A stretch of 64,000 nt of DNA from Pseudoalteromonas luteoviolacea S2607. GTDB taxonomy: Bacteria > Pseudomonadota > Gammaproteobacteria > Enterobacterales > Alteromonadaceae. The notes under the pieces are model-generated. The model did not search any database. It had not been told where the DNA came from and saw only the letters and a list, made by a program, of their open reading frames with translations. The DNA lies in NCBI RefSeq assembly GCF_001625575.1, contig NZ_AUXV01000056.1, positions 186,001 through 250,000 on the forward strand, written 5' to 3'. The translations under genes and the position numbers were made by a program. Positions 17,020-26,047 of the stretch are shown here, piece after piece; the stretch's first letter is position 1; every line of letters begins with the position of its first letter.

Positions 17020-18063
17020 TTATTTTGCTTCGTAAAATAACTCAGATGTCGCTTTGTCAGCGATTGCTGAATTCAATGAAGCCTCATATGCTTCATCTGA
17101 ATAGTCTTCACGTGTTTCTGGTTTCATGCCAAGCTTTTTAAGTAGGTTCATGTCAGCATCTGCTTCTGGGTTTTCAGTCGTCAGCAGTTTGTCGCCGTAG
17201 AATATAGAGTTAGCACCAGCAAAGAAACACATAGACTGCATTTGTTCATTCATCGCTGTACGTCCAGCTGACAGTCGAACATAACTCTCTGGCATCATAA
17301 TACGTGCAACAGCAATCGTACGAATAAACTCAAAGTGATCTAAATCATCAACGTCTTCAAGCGGTGTACCTGCAACCTTAACCAACATGTTAATTGGTAC
17401 ACTTTCCGGCTGCTTTGGTAAGTTTGCCAATTGCATTAACAGACCATAACGGTCAGCTGCTTGTTCGCCCATACCAACAATACCGCCTGAACACACTTTC
17501 ATTCCGGCGTCGCGTACATGGTCAATGGTATTTAATCGGTCTTGGTAAGTACGTGTTGTAATAATTTGCTCGTAGTACTCCGGAGATGTATCTAGGTTGT
17601 GGTTGTAGTAGTCTAAACCTGCTTCTCTTAACGCATGCGCCTTTTCATTGTCCAGTTTACCAAGTGTCATGCATGTTTCTAATCCAAGCGCACTTACTTC
17701 TTTAACCATTTTTTCAATGTAAGGCATATCACGGTCTTTTGGATCTGACCACGCGGCCCCCATACAAAAGCGAGTCGCGCCTTTTTCTTTTGCTAATTTA
17801 GCTTGATTAACGACTTTTTCAACTTCCATTAGTCGCTCTCTTTCTAGGTCTGTTTTATAGTGACCAGATTGCGGGCAGTATTTACAGTCTTCAGGACAAG
17901 CACCTGTTTTTATCGACAACAATGTTGAAATCTGGACTTCATTTTGTTTGAAGTTTTTACGATGTACACTTGCGGCGTAAAAAAGTAGATCGTTAAAAGG
18001 CATTTCAAATAATGCTTTTACTTCATTGTGTTTCCAATCGTGACGAACGATGCCATATTCCAT
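17020..18063 (-). CDS. bioB: biotin synthase
   Basis: A 347-residue radical-SAM enzyme that inserts sulphur into dethiobiotin. The [4Fe-4S] motif is C56-P-E-D-C60-K-Y-C63; also present are YYNHNLDTSPEYY, SGGIVGMGE and VRLSAGR, with the [2Fe-2S]-ligating Arg in the last. First gene of bioBFCD, divergent from bioA across 114 bp that contain a BirA operator. Confidence 0.97.
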   Translation of the reverse strand: MEYGIVRHDWKHNEVKALFEMPFNDLLFYAASVHRKNFKQNEVQISTLLSIKTGACPEDCKYCPQSGHYKTDLERERLMEVEKVVNQAKLAKEKGATRFCMGAAWSDPKDRDMPYIEKMVKEVSALGLETCMTLGKLDNEKAHALREAGLDYYNHNLDTSPEYYEQIITTRTYQDRLNTIDHVRDAGMKVCSGGIVGMGEQAADRYGLLMQLANLPKQPESVPINMLVKVAGTPLEDVDDLDHFEFIRTIAVARIMMPESYVRLSAGRTAMNEQMQSMCFFAGANSIFYGDKLLTTENPEADADMNLLKKLGMKPETREDYSDEAYEASLNSAIADKATSELFYEAK

Positions 18064-18143
18064 AACTTATTCTCTTCTTTTCTGGTTCTTTTTTCGCCAG
18101 ACAATTTGACGGTCATTGGCTTAGTCTACTTCTTGCTTTAATA

Positions 18144-18177
18144 TTGTCAACGACACAGACTAGCAAAAGGTTTACAA
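18144..18177. promoter_or_regulatory. BirA (biotin repressor) operator
   Basis: TTGTCAACG at 18144-18152 and GGTTTACAA at 18169-18177 are separated by 16 bp, close to the known BirA consensus TTGTAAACC-N14/16-GGTTTACAA. The right arm is perfect and the left arm has two mismatches. The operator ends on the base before the bioA GTG start, and its right arm overlaps the bioA Shine-Dalgarno AAAAGG. It probably represses both bioA and bioBFCD with biotinoyl-AMP as signal. Confidence 0.85.
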
Positions 18178-19467
18178 GTGAACATTAATCAATCGATAGA
18201 TTTAGATTTTGATAGAGAGCATATCTGGCATCCTTATACCTCGATGATAGATCCACTTCCTGTTTACCCAGTCACACACACAGATAAAAACAGGATTTTT
18301 TTAGAAACGGGTGAGTCATTAATCGATGGTATGGCGTCATGGTGGAGTGCCTTGCATGGCTACAATCATCCAAAGCTTGTTAAAGCAATGACCGAACAAG
18401 CAGCCACTATGAGCCATGTCATGTTTGGAGGTATTACCCATGGGCCCGCAGTAAACCTATGTAAAAAGCTAGTTGAATTAACACCCGCACCTTTACAAAA
18501 AGTATTTTTGGCAGATAGCGGATCAGTGAGTGTTGAAGTGGCTATAAAAATGGCATTGCAATTTTGGCTCAGTCAAGGCCAAAGTGGTAAAACTAAATTG
18601 ATGACAGCCAAAAAGGGTTATCATGGAGATACCTTTGCTGCAATGAGCGTTTGCGACCCAGTTAACTCGATGCACAGCATGTATCAAGGGTTTTTACCTG
18701 AGCATATTTTTGTTGAGGCACCCTCTTCAGGCTTTAATCAAATACCGCAGAGCGCAGAGCTCGATGCATTAGAAAGCGCTTTTGAAACACATCATAATGA
18801 ACTCGCAGCTTTTATTATCGAGCCAATCGTTCAAAACGCAGGAGGTATGAACTTTTATAGTGCAGATTACCTTAAAGCATTGAGAGAATTGTGCGACAAA
18901 TATAATGTTTTGTTGATCTTGGACGAAATTGCAACCGGGTTTGGCCGCACTGGCAAAATGTTCGCATGTGAACATGCACAAATTTCACCCGATATATTAT
19001 GTATAGGAAAGGCGCTCACTGGTGGCTGTATGACATTGTCAGCTACATTAACCACAGAAAAAGTTGCGCTTGGGATCAGCCAAGGTGAAGCCAAAGTACT
19101 GATGCATGGCCCAACTTTTATGGGTAACCCACTCGCGTGTGCCACTGCGCTTGCTAGCCTTCAGTTGTTGGAAGAAACCAATTGGCACGCAAATGTTCAA
19201 AGAATCAATCAAGCTATGTCTCACTTGCACCGCTGTTCAGAGCTGGATGAAGTAAAAGAGGTCCGTACGTTAGGCGCAATCGGAGTCGTTGAGTTAAAAG
19301 AAGCTGTAGACGTTGCAAAAATTCAAAAATTCTTTATACAAAAAGGTTTGTGGATCCGACCTTTTGGGAAGCTCATCTATATCATGCCCCCTTACATCAC
19401 ATCAGATGAAGACATAGAAAAATTAAGTGAAGGGATCTATCAAGCCATAGAACAAAAAGCGTATTAA
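18178..19467 (+). CDS. bioA: adenosylmethionine-8-amino-7-oxononanoate aminotransferase
   Basis: A 429-residue class-III PLP aminotransferase that makes 7,8-diaminopelargonate using SAM as amino donor. Motifs: WHPYTSMIDPLP, GMASWWSALHGYNHP, LLILDEIATGFGRTGKMFA and the PLP-Lys in CIGKALTGG. The start is GTG, seven bases after AAAAGG. Divergent from bioB, sharing the BirA operator. Confidence 0.96.
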   Translation: MNINQSIDLDFDREHIWHPYTSMIDPLPVYPVTHTDKNRIFLETGESLIDGMASWWSALHGYNHPKLVKAMTEQAATMSHVMFGGITHGPAVNLCKKLVELTPAPLQKVFLADSGSVSVEVAIKMALQFWLSQGQSGKTKLMTAKKGYHGDTFAAMSVCDPVNSMHSMYQGFLPEHIFVEAPSSGFNQIPQSAELDALESAFETHHNELAAFIIEPIVQNAGGMNFYSADYLKALRELCDKYNVLLILDEIATGFGRTGKMFACEHAQISPDILCIGKALTGGCMTLSATLTTEKVALGISQGEAKVLMHGPTFMGNPLACATALASLQLLEETNWHANVQRINQAMSHLHRCSELDEVKEVRTLGAIGVVELKEAVDVAKIQKFFIQKGLWIRPFGKLIYIMPPYITSDEDIEKLSEGIYQAIEQKAY

Positions 19468-19474
19468 AACTCAA

Positions 19475-19500
19475 TTAGCCCAGTACATATACTGGGCTAA
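19475..19500 (+). terminator. hairpin downstream of bioA, probable terminator
   Basis: An 11-bp perfect stem TTAGCCCAGTA / TACTGGGCTAA with a 4-base loop directly follows bioA. There is no T-run after it on +, so it could be rho-assisted or mRNA-stabilising. Confidence 0.5.
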
Positions 19501-19678
19501 CTGCCCCCACCTAAAATCACACTGGTCAAATTTCACCCAAGTCCGTATATATTCCAAGCACATACGAATAAAAGTACCATTTTTTCAGAGTCTTTGATGA
19601 TTTGTACCTGAATTTACTTCAAGTTTTTGATACAATACGCCTCTTATTTTTAAACTAGCAAGCCGAGAAGTAGTAAGT

Positions 19679-21016
19679 ATGCAACAATCCGTCCAATTGC
19701 AGCCGGCAGAGGCCTATCAACCACCTCGCTTTACTGTGTATCAACACCGTCAAATTGATAAAATTGAGCAGTTAGACAAACTGCCTGAGCACCTTCGCTT
19801 TCAAATGAAGGTGGTTGCTAATGTATTCCCTTTCCGTGTAAACAATTACGTTATTGACGAGTTGATTGACTGGGACAAGGTACCTAACGATCCTGTATTC
19901 CAGCTCACGTTCCCTCAGCGAGGCATGCTTGACGATGATTCTTATGATGAAATGGCTGCGCTATTAAAGCGTGACCATACACCTGAGGAGGTATTCGAGC
20001 TTGCGACTAAGCTTAGACAAAAGCTAAACCCGCATCCAGCTGGGCAAATGGATAAAAACGTCCCTTCTTTTGAAGGTGAAAACGTCGAAGGTGTGCAGCA
20101 TAAGTATAAAGAAACTGTTTTATTCTTCCCTGCTCAAGGCCAGTATTGTCACTCGTACTGTACGTTCTGTTTCCGTTGGGCTCAGTTTGTTGGTAAAGCG
20201 ACACGCTTTAACAACAACGATGAAGAGTTACTTCACAGATACCTAGAAGAACATACAGAGGTGACTGACCTTCTCATGACCGGTGGTGATCCTATGGTAA
20301 TGCGCACAGTTAAATTGCGTAAGTATCTAGAAGCACTCAAAGAGCCAAGGTTCGACCATATTCGTACAATACGCATCGGTACTAAATCATTAACATTCTG
20401 GCCATTTAGATATGTAACCGACCCAGATGCACAAGACCTACTCGCGCTATTGAAAGAGTTAGTTGATGCAGGTAAACACGTGTCTATCATGGCACACGTT
20501 AACCACAAGCAAGAGTTACGCACAGACGTGGCAAAAGAAGCAATTAAACTTTTACGCAAAACTGGCGCTCAGATCCGTACACAAGCACCGCTTCTAAACC
20601 ACTTGAATACGGACCCAAATATGTGGGCTGAGATGTGGAAAGAACAAACTCAAATGGGCATGATCCCATACTACATGTTCATTGAACGTGATACAGGTGC
20701 TAAGCGCTATTTTGAATTACCACTTCACAAAACTTGGGAAATATTCAGAGACGCTTACAAACAAGTTTCGGGTGTAAGTAGAACAGTACGTGGGCCTTCA
20801 ATGAGTGCAGGACCAGGTAAAGTGGAGATTTCTGGTGTAACAGAAATCGCTGGCGAGAAGGTATTCGCGCTACGTTTCATACAGGCACGTAATCCAGAGT
20901 GGGTTCAGCGCCCGTTCTTTGCTAAGTTTGATGAGAATGCACATTGGTTAGATGATTTAAAACCAGCATTTGGTGAAGAAAAATTCTTCTGGCAAGAAGA
21001 ATACGAAGCAATGTAA
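19679..21016 (+). CDS. KamA-family radical SAM aminomutase
   Basis: A 445-residue protein with a radical-SAM cluster motif C157-x3-C161-x2-C164 inside QGQYCHSYCTFCFRW, then LLMTGGDPMVM and IRTIRIGTKSL, all typical of the lysine 2,3-aminomutase family. A Lys in SAGPGKVEISG is a candidate PLP ligand. The length (445) is larger than EpmB (about 340), and there is no efp or epmA neighbour, so an EF-P role is not supported. The substrate could be lysine, glutamate or another amino acid and cannot be read from sequence. Monocistronic, with its own terminator. Confidence 0.85.
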   Translation: MQQSVQLQPAEAYQPPRFTVYQHRQIDKIEQLDKLPEHLRFQMKVVANVFPFRVNNYVIDELIDWDKVPNDPVFQLTFPQRGMLDDDSYDEMAALLKRDHTPEEVFELATKLRQKLNPHPAGQMDKNVPSFEGENVEGVQHKYKETVLFFPAQGQYCHSYCTFCFRWAQFVGKATRFNNNDEELLHRYLEEHTEVTDLLMTGGDPMVMRTVKLRKYLEALKEPRFDHIRTIRIGTKSLTFWPFRYVTDPDAQDLLALLKELVDAGKHVSIMAHVNHKQELRTDVAKEAIKLLRKTGAQIRTQAPLLNHLNTDPNMWAEMWKEQTQMGMIPYYMFIERDTGAKRYFELPLHKTWEIFRDAYKQVSGVSRTVRGPSMSAGPGKVEISGVTEIAGEKVFALRFIQARNPEWVQRPFFAKFDENAHWLDDLKPAFGEEKFFWQEEYEAM

Positions 21017-21022
21017 TTCAAA

Positions 21023-21047
21023 AAAAGCCGACTTTAAGTCGGCTTTT
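21023..21047. terminator. bidirectional rho-independent terminator
   Basis: Stem GCCGAC / GTCGGC at 21027-21043 within A-run and T-run, between the convergent KamA-family and P-loop kinase genes. It touches the stop codon of the latter. Confidence 0.85.
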
Positions 21048-21480
21048 ACCATTCAAATAGGTGTGCCATTTTGCTAATGGTTTTTAGCGCAACGCCATGT
21101 TCATTACGTTTGGCATAAAGGTGTTGCATGGATTTATCTTTAACCTCACCAACAATCACTTCTTTGACTTGATAGCCCATCGCTTGCGCCGCACTGACAT
21201 AGGCAATGAATTCCCACTTTTTTACATTTGTATTGTCAGCTATCACCAACGGGATACCTTGTGCTAATGCATTAATAAAACGAGCAAGGTTTAAGTTATG
21301 ATATTGAGGCAATTTAGATTTATTAAACTCATAACGACCGTCTTCATCTGTAAAGTAGTCATCTGTAGAGCAAATGGTGTATTGAGACTCATCGCCCGCT
21401 ACAAGTTCGTCAGCTAGCGTATGCGCGTAATGTGTTTTACCTGAACCTGGTAAACCTCTTAGAATAAAAGCTTGTTTCAT
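21046..21480 (-). CDS. P-loop ATPase/kinase of the AAA_33 / N4BP2-like type
   Basis: A 144-residue protein with a Walker A motif LRGLPGSGKTHYA at residues 8-20, a DDYF segment after CSTDDYF and VIADNTNVKKWEF, which is the pattern of small nucleotide or polynucleotide kinases such as the N4BP2 and Zeta-toxin-like groups. The real substrate is unknown. No antitoxin-like partner is adjacent. It is single, and converges on the KamA-family gene. Confidence 0.75.
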   Translation of the reverse strand: MKQAFILRGLPGSGKTHYAHTLADELVAGDESQYTICSTDDYFTDEDGRYEFNKSKLPQYHNLNLARFINALAQGIPLVIADNTNVKKWEFIAYVSAAQAMGYQVKEVIVGEVKDKSMQHLYAKRNEHGVALKTISKMAHLFEW

Positions 21481-21829
21481 TTAATGAAATTTCATTCCGA
21501 CTATTTTTTAATTAACCCAACTATAATGCCACAAAAAAGCCCTTTCGCACAGCCTCTAAGATGGTCAATAACGCGCCACCTCACAAAATGAGTGAACATT
21601 TACAGAAATTTTTTGGTATATCCTTCAATTGGTAGTTTTTTTATGTCGCTATCAGGGGTAAGATACGGATTACGTGACTTCACACACAATCAAGCGAAAT
21701 TTCGTTAAACAAAAGCGAGTCACAACAGATTTTGCATTTAGGTATATTGAAATTTCTATCTACGTGCATATATAGACAAAAACAAGTGGGCATATTAGCC
21801 CTTACATAATTAATCATTTTGGAGTAAAG
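21481..21829. other. intergenic region upstream of asnS
   Basis: 349 bases between divergent genes. It contains a candidate asnS promoter (listed) and no visible gene. A small GGGC / GCCC repeat sits just before the asnS Shine-Dalgarno, too short to call an attenuator. Confidence 0.4.
21747..21774 (+). promoter_or_regulatory. candidate asnS promoter
   Basis: TTGAAA at 21747-21752 and TATATA at 21769-21774 are separated by 16 bp, about 55 bases before the asnS ATG. Match-based only. Confidence 0.35.
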
Positions 21830-23227
21830 ATGAGCCACATAGCGATAACGGAGCTACTAGCAGGCACCGTTGCGGTAGATAGCCAAGTTACGATTAAAGG
21901 CTGGATCCGTACACGACGCGATTCAAAAGCGGGTATTTCATTTCTTGCCGTCCACGACGGTTCTTGTTTTGACCCTATTCAAGCAGTAGTACCTAATTCG
22001 CTCAATAATTATGAAGAAGTCACTCGTCTTACTGCTGGTTGTTCAGTAGCTGTAACTGGTATCCTCGTGGAGTCACAGGGCAAAGGCCAAAGCTATGAGC
22101 TTCAAGCTAACTCAGTTGAAGTACTTGGCTGGGTAGAAAATCCTGATTCATACCCAATGGCAGCAAAGCGTCACTCTATTGAGTATTTACGTGAGCATGC
22201 TCATCTGCGTCCACGTACAAACGTGATCGGTGCAGTTACTCGTGTTCGTAACTGTTTATCGCAAGCAATTCACAGATTTTTCCATGAACAAGGTTATATG
22301 TGGATCAGTACACCAATCATCACAGCAAGTGATTGTGAAGGTGCGGGTGAAATGTTCCGTGTATCAACACTTGATATGAATAACCTACCTCGTACTGACA
22401 AAGGCGATGTAGATTACAACGAAGACTTTTTTGGAAAAGAAGCGTTCTTAACCGTATCTGGTCAGTTGAACGGTGAGACATATGCAAGTGCAATGTCTAA
22501 AATCTATACTTTCGGCCCGACATTCCGTGCTGAGAACTCGAACACTTCTCGTCACTTAGCTGAATTCTGGATGGTAGAACCTGAAGTTGCATTTGCTGAC
22601 TTAGATGATATCGCAGGTCTGGCTGAAAACATGCTTAAGTATGTGTTCAAAGCCGTACTTGAAGAGCGCCGCGACGACATGGAGTTTTTTGCACAGCGTA
22701 TCAACAAAGAAGCTATCTCAAGACTAGAGAGCTTTGTAGACAAAGACTTTGCTCAAGTTGACTACACAGATGCAATTGACATCCTAAAAGCGTCTGGCAA
22801 AAAGTTTGAATTTGACGTTGAATGGGGCGTTGACCTTCAATCTGAACACGAACGTTACCTTGCTGAGGAGCACTTTAAAGCGCCGGTAGTTATTAAGAAC
22901 TACCCTCGTGATATTAAAGCATTCTACATGCGTCAAAATGAAGATGGCAAAACTGTAGCGGCAATGGATGTTGTTGCGCCAGGCATTGGTGAAATCATCG
23001 GTGGTTCTCAGCGTGAAGAACGTTTGGACGTATTGGACGCACGTTTGGAAGAAATGGGCTTGAACAAAGAAGATTACAGCTGGTATAGAGACCTTCGTAA
23101 ATATGGTACGGTTCCTCACTCTGGCTTTGGTCTTGGATTTGAGCGTCTAGTCGCATACGTAACAGGTATGGGTAACGTTCGTGACGTTATCGCATTCCCT
23201 CGTACGAAAGGCAGCGCAACTTACTAA
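21830..23227 (+). CDS. asnS: asparaginyl-tRNA synthetase
   Basis: A 465-residue class-IIb aminoacyl-tRNA synthetase. The N-terminal OB fold (VTIKGWIRTRRDSK) binds the anticodon. The catalytic part shows motif 2 (FRAENSNTSRHLAEFWMVEPE) in part, and motif 3 GLGFERLVAYVTGM near the C-terminus. It charges tRNA-Asn. The Shine-Dalgarno TTGGAGTAAAG precedes the ATG, and a strong terminator follows. Confidence 0.97.
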   Translation: MSHIAITELLAGTVAVDSQVTIKGWIRTRRDSKAGISFLAVHDGSCFDPIQAVVPNSLNNYEEVTRLTAGCSVAVTGILVESQGKGQSYELQANSVEVLGWVENPDSYPMAAKRHSIEYLREHAHLRPRTNVIGAVTRVRNCLSQAIHRFFHEQGYMWISTPIITASDCEGAGEMFRVSTLDMNNLPRTDKGDVDYNEDFFGKEAFLTVSGQLNGETYASAMSKIYTFGPTFRAENSNTSRHLAEFWMVEPEVAFADLDDIAGLAENMLKYVFKAVLEERRDDMEFFAQRINKEAISRLESFVDKDFAQVDYTDAIDILKASGKKFEFDVEWGVDLQSEHERYLAEEHFKAPVVIKNYPRDIKAFYMRQNEDGKTVAAMDVVAPGIGEIIGGSQREERLDVLDARLEEMGLNKEDYSWYRDLRKYGTVPHSGFGLGFERLVAYVTGMGNVRDVIAFPRTKGSATY

Positions 23228-23248
23228 TTTTATAGTAATTTAAAATAT

Positions 23249-23275
23249 AAAAGCCCCTCTTAATGGGGCTTTTTT
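23249..23275 (+). terminator. rho-independent terminator of asnS
   Basis: Stem AAAAGCCCC / GGGGCTTTT with a 7-base loop and T-run. Confidence 0.9.
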
Positions 23276-23289
23276 GTTGCTATTTGTTT

Positions 23290-23447
23290 TCGCTTTGTCT
23301 TACAAGTTCACTGTTAGAGACTGCCACTTACAACATAATTTTGGCACCTGCCCAGCTCAGTGTATCTATGAGCATGCCCTAGCGTTTGTGGGGCTACACT
23401 ATGTAAAGGCCCACCATTTACGCGCCAGTTTTTACCCTCAAAGCTCA
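23290..23447 (-). pseudogene. remnant of a C-terminal chitin-binding (CBM5/12-like) module of the chitinase
   Basis: After the chitinase frame ends at 23448, another frame of the same strand carries YSTGDVVSFEGKNWRV and ends with TELGRCQ. These match the start (YxxGDxVSfxGxxY) and end (W..LGxC) of the CBM5/12 modules seen intact in the protease at 36.2-36.7 kb. Between them, a third frame reads KWWAFT, the place where those modules have WW. So the module seems to be cut by at least two frameshifts. Sequencing error could give the same picture. Confidence 0.55.
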
Positions 23448-24536
23448 CTACGTCACCTGTGCTATATACACTAGGATAAGGTGCCACTTGGCTGCACACG
23501 GTTGACACTTAGGCAATTCACTAGCAATTACATCTAATAACTTATAGCCATCATCGCGTGAATCTTGATGTAATTCCCAAATAAAAATACCTGGATAACC
23601 ATTCTCAGAAACGAAATCTGTTTTAGTTTTTAGGAGCTCTGGCGTTTCCCAAAAATGCACATAATTATCAAGCTCATACACACCTTGATTGTAGTCTACG
23701 TCTTCTCCTTGTACCATGGTTTCAACAATTTCTCGGGCAGTAAGCGTTTTAACTGGCCCACTAACCAAAGGGAAGGATTTGTTGTAAAAAGGTATGCCTA
23801 AACTGGTTTTAGATACGTCGTACTTAGTGATCATGCTTTGGCTCCATTCGTGTGGATTTACCAAACCACCATGAATATATTCCCAAGCCGCGTGGTGATT
23901 TTTGGGTGAACCACCCCACCCACCTGTGTAGTCATATGCCATAAAGCGAATTATATCGGCATGGTCATCCAAGTCCTTATGGAAATTGATGCCTGACCAG
24001 CCACCAGCTTGAACATCAACAGAAACCTCTAGGTTTTGTGGTAATTTTTCTCTAAGCTCTTTTACCAAATTTAATAAATAACCACTTTCAACTGGGTTAG
24101 GTTGGTTGTATGTGCTCCAATCCTCCCAATCTACATCAATACCATCCAATTTATGTAATTCAGCATAAGCAACTAAATTGTCAACAAGTCGACTTCTTGC
24201 AGCAGCGTCCATAGATAAAAAATCAACCCCCGCTCCACCAACTGAGATCATTACACCGGTGTTGTTTGCATGAGCGTGTTCTACAATATCATCTATATAT
24301 CGGTCTGCTTCAGTAGTATCTAAAGAGCCATCTGCGCGAGGGTACGCAAAAGCAACGATGATATGAGTTAATTGATCTGTTGCAAGGTCTTTGACGTCTA
24401 GCTCACCACCGGCAGGATAATCCCAAGTTGAATAGAAACCTTCAACCCTAGGGCAAGACTCTGCAGCAAGCACGTTTAAACCGACTGACCCCAAAGCCAA
24501 TGCAGACAATGCCGCTAAATAACTTTTTTTAAACAT
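23448..24536 (-). CDS. GH18 chitinase, secreted
   Basis: About 362 residues with a signal peptide (MFKKSYLAALSALALGSVG..., cleavage near VLAA-ES). The family-18 catalytic motif DGIDVDWE is intact, as are the substrate-contact segments MISVGG and RFMAYDYTGGWGG. It hydrolyses beta-1,4 bonds of chitin outside the cytoplasm. The ATG at 24536 is chosen because GGAGAAGG precedes it; an ATG at 24548 overlaps that Shine-Dalgarno. The C-terminal tail after LPKCQPC (about 14 residues) is out of frame relative to a chitin-binding module that continues downstream, so the present protein is catalytic-domain only. Confidence 0.88.
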   Translation of the reverse strand: MFKKSYLAALSALALGSVGLNVLAAESCPRVEGFYSTWDYPAGGELDVKDLATDQLTHIIVAFAYPRADGSLDTTEADRYIDDIVEHAHANNTGVMISVGGAGVDFLSMDAAARSRLVDNLVAYAELHKLDGIDVDWEDWSTYNQPNPVESGYLLNLVKELREKLPQNLEVSVDVQAGGWSGINFHKDLDDHADIIRFMAYDYTGGWGGSPKNHHAAWEYIHGGLVNPHEWSQSMITKYDVSKTSLGIPFYNKSFPLVSGPVKTLTAREIVETMVQGEDVDYNQGVYELDNYVHFWETPELLKTKTDFVSENGYPGIFIWELHQDSRDDGYKLLDVIASELPKCQPCAAKWHLILVYIAQVT

Positions 24537-24709
24537 AACCTTCTCCATGTTGTATAGAAATTAAATTCCCTTTTTTAATAACATGAATAGGTAGCTTCTT
24601 ATATTGAATTTTTGTAAAGGTATAAAGCTAAAGAAAGAGAGTCATTAATACCAATAAAAGCAACAAAATATAAAGAGCGTTAATTAACTTAATAACGACC
24701 AATTAGCAT

Positions 24710-25126
24710 TTAGCTTTTGAACGCGTGACTCTTCATAACTGTTGCGACTAAACGTATTACTTCTATCCAAGCTTGCCTTAGCTCTGGGTTCCAGTCTTCA
24801 CCCAGCCCCTTTTTTAATGTATAGAGTAAAGCATTGCCAACTGGCGTAAAGTGCGAAGCTTTGACACCATAGGTTACGTGCCTTTCGGCCAACTTTTGTA
24901 ATACTGGAACCACGCTATCAAGGTCATCTAGCGACTTAACTGCCACCTTTAATGTGGCCATTAATTTTTGCCCTTGGCTTTTCATACTATTCTTAAAAAG
25001 CGCTTTAAGTGACGGGTCGTAATGAAAAAGCGTGTTGTAAAATATTTCTGCGGCTTGTTCTGCAATAGGCTCAACCTTTGCAAAGCTCTCCTGGACCAAT
25101 TGCTTTTGTCTAGCTGATAAACTCAT
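24710..25126 (-). CDS. single-domain bacterial globin
   Basis: A 138-residue protein with the globin fold pattern: Gln in the distal region (SQGQKLMATL), the proximal His83 in LAERHVTYGV, and the C-terminal helices ending LVATVMKSHA. It resembles Vitreoscilla-type haemoglobin and the globin part of flavohaemoglobins but lacks a reductase domain. It may bind O2 or NO. It sits 330 bp downstream of the peroxidase-cupredoxin-P460 operon on the same strand; a shared role in reactive nitrogen metabolism is inference. Confidence 0.88.
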   Translation of the reverse strand: MSLSARQKQLVQESFAKVEPIAEQAAEIFYNTLFHYDPSLKALFKNSMKSQGQKLMATLKVAVKSLDDLDSVVPVLQKLAERHVTYGVKASHFTPVGNALLYTLKKGLGEDWNPELRQAWIEVIRLVATVMKSHAFKS

Positions 25127-25453
25127 GCACGAATCTCACCTTTATAAGGTCATACAACATACTCTAGACTTAAAATTGCAGCATGGCTAATAATTGCCAA
25201 ATTAAAAACATTCTACCAACTTAGCGCAAATTACATGATTATTTAAAGTGAAAAAACTTAATCGTACTCAGTACCCATTATCGTATTATTATGCTCGATT
25301 TGGCATCTTGATTGAGTATAAAAGTTATCCACTTATTACTTTTTAGTTTCCAAAAGAATACATTGTCGATAATGATTGATTAGGGTATATAAACAGCTTA
25401 TTTACTCTCACTGCTGGGCACTGGATTTAAACTCACTACCCAGCAATCAAGCT
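25127..25453. other. intergenic region between P460 gene and globin
   Basis: 327 bases containing the globin promoter and, near 25411-25444, an imperfect TGCTGGG / CCCAGCA repeat that may terminate the P460 operon. No gene seen. Confidence 0.4.
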
Positions 25454-26038
25454 CTATTTCTTCTTAGAGTAAAAGTTAGCGAATATAAAATCTCTTTCTG
25501 CAATACTCGCATGGCAATTTGAGCAAGTGTGCTTAATAGCGGGCTCACTCCCCTTACCTGCCAATATTATATTTCCCAACTTATCAAACTGGACATACTC
25601 CCAATCTCCATACCCTTCAGAGTAGCCCTTTTCCCTTTTTAACATCATAGTAATTGTTAAGGCATCATGCGGTGCACCCGACTGAGAGGAAAAGTTTTCT
25701 TTGAGTACAATAGTACCCGGTTTATACATTCTAAATTTAGGGTCTGCTAATTCTTCTTCCTCTTCTTCTTCATCATAGTCTTGGTAATATCGAAGGTACT
25801 CCAAATAATTATTTTCGTAAGCTCTGACGTCTTTATTCAAAAAAACGACAATAAACTGCTGCCAATGAAGTCCAGAGTGCTCAAAGCCCGTTACACGATG
25901 CCAACTAGTTCGATAGTCTTTAAGTGCTTCTTGGTATTTTTCTGGGATCTTAAAAGGGTATACTTTAAAAGGATCCGCGCCAGCTGTTCCCACATTTAAA
26001 AGCGCACTCATACAAAGTAATGCCATTATACGTTTCAT
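25454..26038 (-). CDS. cytochrome P460-family c-type haem protein
   Basis: A 194-residue exported protein (signal peptide to about residue 21) with one haem-c motif C172-S-N-C175-H176 near the C-terminus. The order KPGTIVLKENF, then MLKREKGYSEGYGDWEYV, then CSNCHASIAERDFIF is the cytochrome P460 / c'-beta family layout. Lys134 and Lys137 are candidates for the haem-Lys cross-link known in P460. The family oxidises hydroxylamine or binds NO. A run of seven Glu near residues 90-97 is unusual. Last gene of a three-gene operon, 9 bp after the cupredoxin gene. Confidence 0.8.
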   Translation of the reverse strand: MKRIMALLCMSALLNVGTAGADPFKVYPFKIPEKYQEALKDYRTSWHRVTGFEHSGLHWQQFIVVFLNKDVRAYENNYLEYLRYYQDYDEEEEEEELADPKFRMYKPGTIVLKENFSSQSGAPHDALTITMMLKREKGYSEGYGDWEYVQFDKLGNIILAGKGSEPAIKHTCSNCHASIAERDFIFANFYSKKK

Positions 26039-26047
26039 AGAAAAGCC

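Noticed and set aside
21046..21480. Zeta-toxin-like toxin-antitoxin system
   Set aside because: The P-loop protein is alone, with no small antitoxin gene next to it, and also fits general small kinases.
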